Translations under genes and position numbers: made by a program
The notes under the pieces: model-generated
Databases searched by the model: none
What the model was told of the DNA's origin: nothing
The model's input: only the letters and a program-made list of their open reading frames with translations
Part shown: one piece after another, positions 60,879 to 64,000 of the stretch
Numbering within the stretch: position 1 is the first letter of the stretch
Layout of the letters: each line of letters begins with the position of its first letter
Origin: Trichinella spiralis
Lineage: Eukaryota > Nematoda > Enoplea > Trichinellida > Trichinellidae
DNA: 64,000 bases
Assembly: GCA_000181795.3 (NCBI GenBank)
Contig: CM012954.1
Coordinates: 13,498,165 to 13,562,164, forward strand
Direction: 5' to 3'

Positions 60879-63602
60879 ATGGCCGATCCATTAAAGTTTT
60901 TTCGAGATTATATTTTAAATAATCGCCCAATTGTGGAGAGAGATGAATATATTATTTTTGGTGATACCGCTTTTAACAAGGATGCCAAAACTAATTATCT
61001 GGTTTGGAAGTGAGTGAAATTTTTACTTGTTATTACTTAATCACTTAGAATGTTTATTATAACTGTAATTTTATAATGGTGAAACAGTGCATGTTATTCA
61101 TTTTTGTCGTTCCATTTAAAATTCTTTAACTCTATGTTGATAATTTTATTAAAGTAATCTTTTAAAAGTTTGAAGTTCAAATAAATAAACTTTCAAGTTT
61201 AACAATTAATATTCAAAGTGATTAACTTTGGTAGTGGTGAATGTTCTTGTGCTAGTTTTTATTTATTCCCATTTACCTGTGATACTTTTATTTTTCAGTT
61301 TATTTGATTTAGTTGTGCCTAATTTTTCTTTTATTGTATTATTTAAAAATTATTAATTTATTTCATTTTTCAATTGTTCTATTTATTAATGGACTGTTAA
61401 CTGTTCAGCAAAAAAGACGAATATTATACAGTTGGAAGTTTATGGTTTTTTTACAAAAATCGTGAGCTTCTTCACACCACGTATGTCAAAGAAGCAGTCA
61501 GTAACAATGTACAGATCGTAACTCGACCTGACAGAAAAGTATTCGATTTTTCATTTGGCGTGTTTTATTTTACAATCAGCAGTGGTTTTTTAAGACTTTA
61601 GAAGAATTTCTCACAAATGAAAAATTTGATCGTATTCCTGCAAATGTGGATCTTAGTGCTCCCATACCACAATCTATTCCGGTTAGTCGTCTGACGTCGC
61701 TTGCAGATGCGCAGGCAGAAGCTAAACGACCTAGAGTTGAAGTAAGTCTGTTTTGTTTTGTAATAATTATTAACAAACTGTACCGATGGATGAAAACATC
61801 ATTTGAATAATATATATTTTAGGATGAAGAACAGGCAAGAAAAGACAAGGAACGTCTGATGGCGATTTTGGACCGAGGTACCAGCATGAGTGTGACAAAG
61901 CCGGATACGATTAGGTTTACATGTGCATACGTTTTTAAATTGAATTTTAATATTTTGTAATGATTGTTTTTAAGGGATTTGTCGAAAGAGCATGGTTTGA
62001 CTGCGGAGAAAATTGCAGCTTTGCGGTCGAAAGCTTTGGCACGTAAAAGGACGCAGATTAAAAACACTGAAGAAGAAATTGAAGAACCAACTCGGACTTT
62101 TGTTGAAAGTGATCAACTGGACGCCAACCGTGACATCATATCTCGCGAAAGAACTTACCGTACAAGAACAACTGTAATGCAATCATCCGTTGTAAGCATC
62201 CGTTTTTTTTTGTTTTGTGTTTCTTTATAATTTTTTTAAGCATTAATGGGTTGAATGAATGGGGGATATTTATTTTTCAATTTGACATTGAGACTTGTTT
62301 TTTAGTAGTTAGTTATTTGTAAATTTCAAAATGCTTGATTTAGTATTTTATTGTAGTTGACGACTGCACAATGCAGTATTTATTGAAGATACTTTTTAAA
62401 ATGAAAGTGAACTTTTGTTGTAATTTTTTTCAGAATTTAGCCAATCAAATTTTTGGCATTCTCGAAAGAATGAAAATAAAGGAAAATAGGAATCGCCCAC
62501 AGCCGGCGGTTGCTCCGGAAGCGGTAGAGAAACACAGAGCGGGTTACAGTCGTTACGCGCAAGAACGTTTCAGGAAAGAAGGTTATTTATTATTTCTTTT
62601 AGCAGAGAAAAAAAATATTTTTGAAATTTGAATTTTTATTTTTTTTAGAAACTGAGGATTTCAATATTGATACGAAACGCTCTTTTGCTGCCCAAGCGAT
62701 GAAAATTGATGAACATCTCGAACCTAAGAAAACAATTCCAGATTCTGCGAAAGTTATCTCGAATGCTATCAAGCCACCCATGAAGCGTGGTATGATGAAT
62801 AAAATTATTAATTAATTAATTTATTTAAGTGAATATTTTAGTTTCACGCACACCAATTATTATCATTCCGTCTGCAAATTCTTCATTGATAACGGTGTTC
62901 AACGTACGTGAGCTGTTAGAAAATTTTCGGTTGGTTCAGTTCAATTTTTATGTTATCATCATGTTTGTTGTTTTCGTCGTTGCTATTCAGATATATTCCA
63001 TTGTAGATTTGTCAGTTCTGCAGAGAAACGTGCAGCTGGGGTTAAACGTGAACCCGAAGTGCTGATACAACGATGCAAGGAGGGTGGGGTGACAGTGCCG
63101 TATCGTGTTGTTGACAATCCGATGAGATTTTTACCCGAAGAATGGTATATGCATAATTATTCAAATTTATGATAATGGCAGAATTGCTCAGCTGTTTTTT
63201 TCTTTGAACTATTGTTCAGGGACCGCGTTGTTGCAGTATTTGCTCAAGGTCCAGCTTGGCAATTTAAAAATTGGCCATTGGGTGCAACACCAACGGATAT
63301 CTTTTCCAAAGGTATTTTTTTTCTCGAATTCGTTTTATTTACATTATAATTAGGTTTTTTTTACAGTGAAAGCTTTTCACTTAACTTGGGACGATGACAA
63401 ACTGGACAACAACATTAGCCAGTGGGCTGTGGATGTGATGGCTTTATCTAGAACAAAGCGTCATTTGGATCGTGCTATTTTTCAGAAATTTTGGGAAGGT
63501 GTCGAAAGGTAAACTTACAAAAAACTTGCAGAAGGCATTTTTTAAAAATACTAATATACTTTCAGACATATAAAAAGGCACAAGCCATTTCTTCGTCATT
63601 AA
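60879..63602 (+). CDS. CDC73: Parafibromin/CDC73, Paf1 complex subunit
   Basis: Component of the Paf1 complex, which travels with RNA polymerase II and promotes elongation-linked histone modification. Twelve exons: 60879-61009, 61409-61538, 61595-61741, 61823-61914, 61975-62191, 62434-62581, 62649-62789, 62842-62929, 63007-63144, 63220-63311, 63367-63508 and 63566-63602, 500 residues against 531 in human. The N-terminus begins [12 protein letters not shown]. Family blocks include [23 protein letters not shown] (nuclear localisation), [30 protein letters not shown] and [14 protein letters not shown]. The C-terminal Ras-like domain starts at about residue 336 ([24 protein letters not shown]), then [20 protein letters not shown] and the terminal RHKPFLRH. 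All joins are in phase. Intron 1 is the longest (399 nt). Confidence 0.95.
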
Positions 63603-63715
63603 TTCTTGCTTTCTCGATTTTATGCCATTTTATGCAGCTTTACGCAAGTGTTTTTGGATTCATTTATACATTGAATCGTAATTGCTTGAATTTATCATCT
63701 ATAAAATGAGCGAGA

Positions 63716-63721
63716 AATAAA
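63716..63721 (+). terminator. Polyadenylation signal of CDC73
   Basis: AATAAA about 115 nt after the CDC73 stop, followed by a T-rich tract. It lies within 50 bp of the stop codon of the convergent gene at the right edge, so the transcripts may overlap at their 3' ends. Confidence 0.6.
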
Positions 63722-63766
63722 AGATTGTTTTTTTTTCTTTTTAATTTTTACAACAATCTTAAACTA

Positions 63767-64000
63767 TTAGATGTGAATATTTGTTTCTTTCAAAATTTGA
63801 GCCCATTTTGGCAGTGGCGTTTCGTATGACCATTCCAAACCAGAATAACGAAAACAGTGCAGGTACATTTCTAAATCGGATGGCTTTGGATCTAGAAATT
63901 TTGTACAGCAAAAGTGACACTCCACGTTGAACCAGCTGCAGTTTTCGAATTTGGTTGGATCAACAGTGCTTTTTCTGTCGATCCATTTTTCGGCAGTGAA
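63767..64000 (-). CDS. C-terminal exon of an unidentified gene (cut by window edge)
   Basis: An open frame enters from the right edge in phase and ends with TAA at 63767, giving the last 77 residues or so of a protein. The composition is clearly protein-like: Trp-rich, with a CSWFNVECHFCC cysteine cluster (CxxCC), KPSDLEMYLHCFRYSG and ETPLPKWAQIL. The cysteines could bind metal. I do not recognise the family. The conserved look of the MYLHCFRY...LPKW stretch suggests a widely shared protein. The 5' part lies outside the window. Confidence 0.6.
   Translation of the reverse strand, partial: FTAEKWIDRKSTVDPTKFENCSWFNVECHFCCTKFLDPKPSDLEMYLHCFRYSGLEWSYETPLPKWAQILKETNIHI

Overview
The window looks like genomic DNA of an invertebrate animal, most likely a nematode. 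It is strongly AT-rich. Genes carry many short introns (mostly about 45-80 nt) with nematode-like TTTTCAG/TTTTAG acceptors. It also holds nematode-flavoured families: divergent 7TM receptors, a Patched-related RND protein and a cysteine-rich secreted protein. An ATMIN-like factor and a secreted Frizzled-related protein suggest a lineage that keeps ancestral animal genes, perhaps an early-branching (Dorylaimia-like) nematode. That placement is inference. Exon models below were made by hand, matching GT/AG (once GC/AG) junctions to reading frame. The modelled total lengths divide by three.

Layout. 1-7 kb: two single-exon paralogous 7TM receptors on the minus strand. 7.4-10.4 kb: two mitochondrial genes in tandem on the minus strand, the tRNA 2-thiouridylase TRMU and the complex I assembly factor NDUFAF4. 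10.4-13.7 kb: no gene seen. 13.8-15.4 kb: a secreted protein with two cysteine-rich repeats and a His-rich tail. 18.4-19.0 kb: a small single-pass membrane protein. 23.4-26.0 kb: a secreted Frizzled-related protein (Wnt modulator). 27-31.3 kb: two MESD/Boca chaperone genes (helpers of LDL-receptor-family Wnt co-receptors) flanking an ATMIN/ASCIZ-like zinc-finger gene. 31.9-36.5 kb: proteasome subunit PSMD1/Rpn2 in 18 exons. 37-39.4 kb (minus): a PABIR/FAM122-type PP2A regulator. 40.4-43.3 kb: an unrecognised Ser-rich coiled-coil protein. 43.5-46.1 kb (minus): quiescin sulfhydryl oxidase. 48.2-50.8 kb: an intronless, strikingly GC-rich Patched-related gene. 52.9-55.1 kb: a second coiled-coil protein. 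56.4-60.1 kb (minus): replicative helicase subunit MCM3, divergent from CDC73/parafibromin at 60.9-63.6 kb. 63.8 kb to the edge (minus): the last exon of an unidentified gene.

Most of the window is housekeeping (replication, transcription elongation, proteolysis, mitochondrial function, oxidative folding). A loose Wnt thread runs through the middle (SFRP and two MESD genes), and CDC73 family members have also been linked to Wnt transcription. I see no tRNA, rRNA, CRISPR, intact transposon or viral gene. I found no clear new biological system. The points most worth attention are the duplicated MESD genes, the two-repeat cysteine-rich protein, the GC-rich Patched-related gene, and several hairpins and paired CCAAT sites in noncoding DNA.
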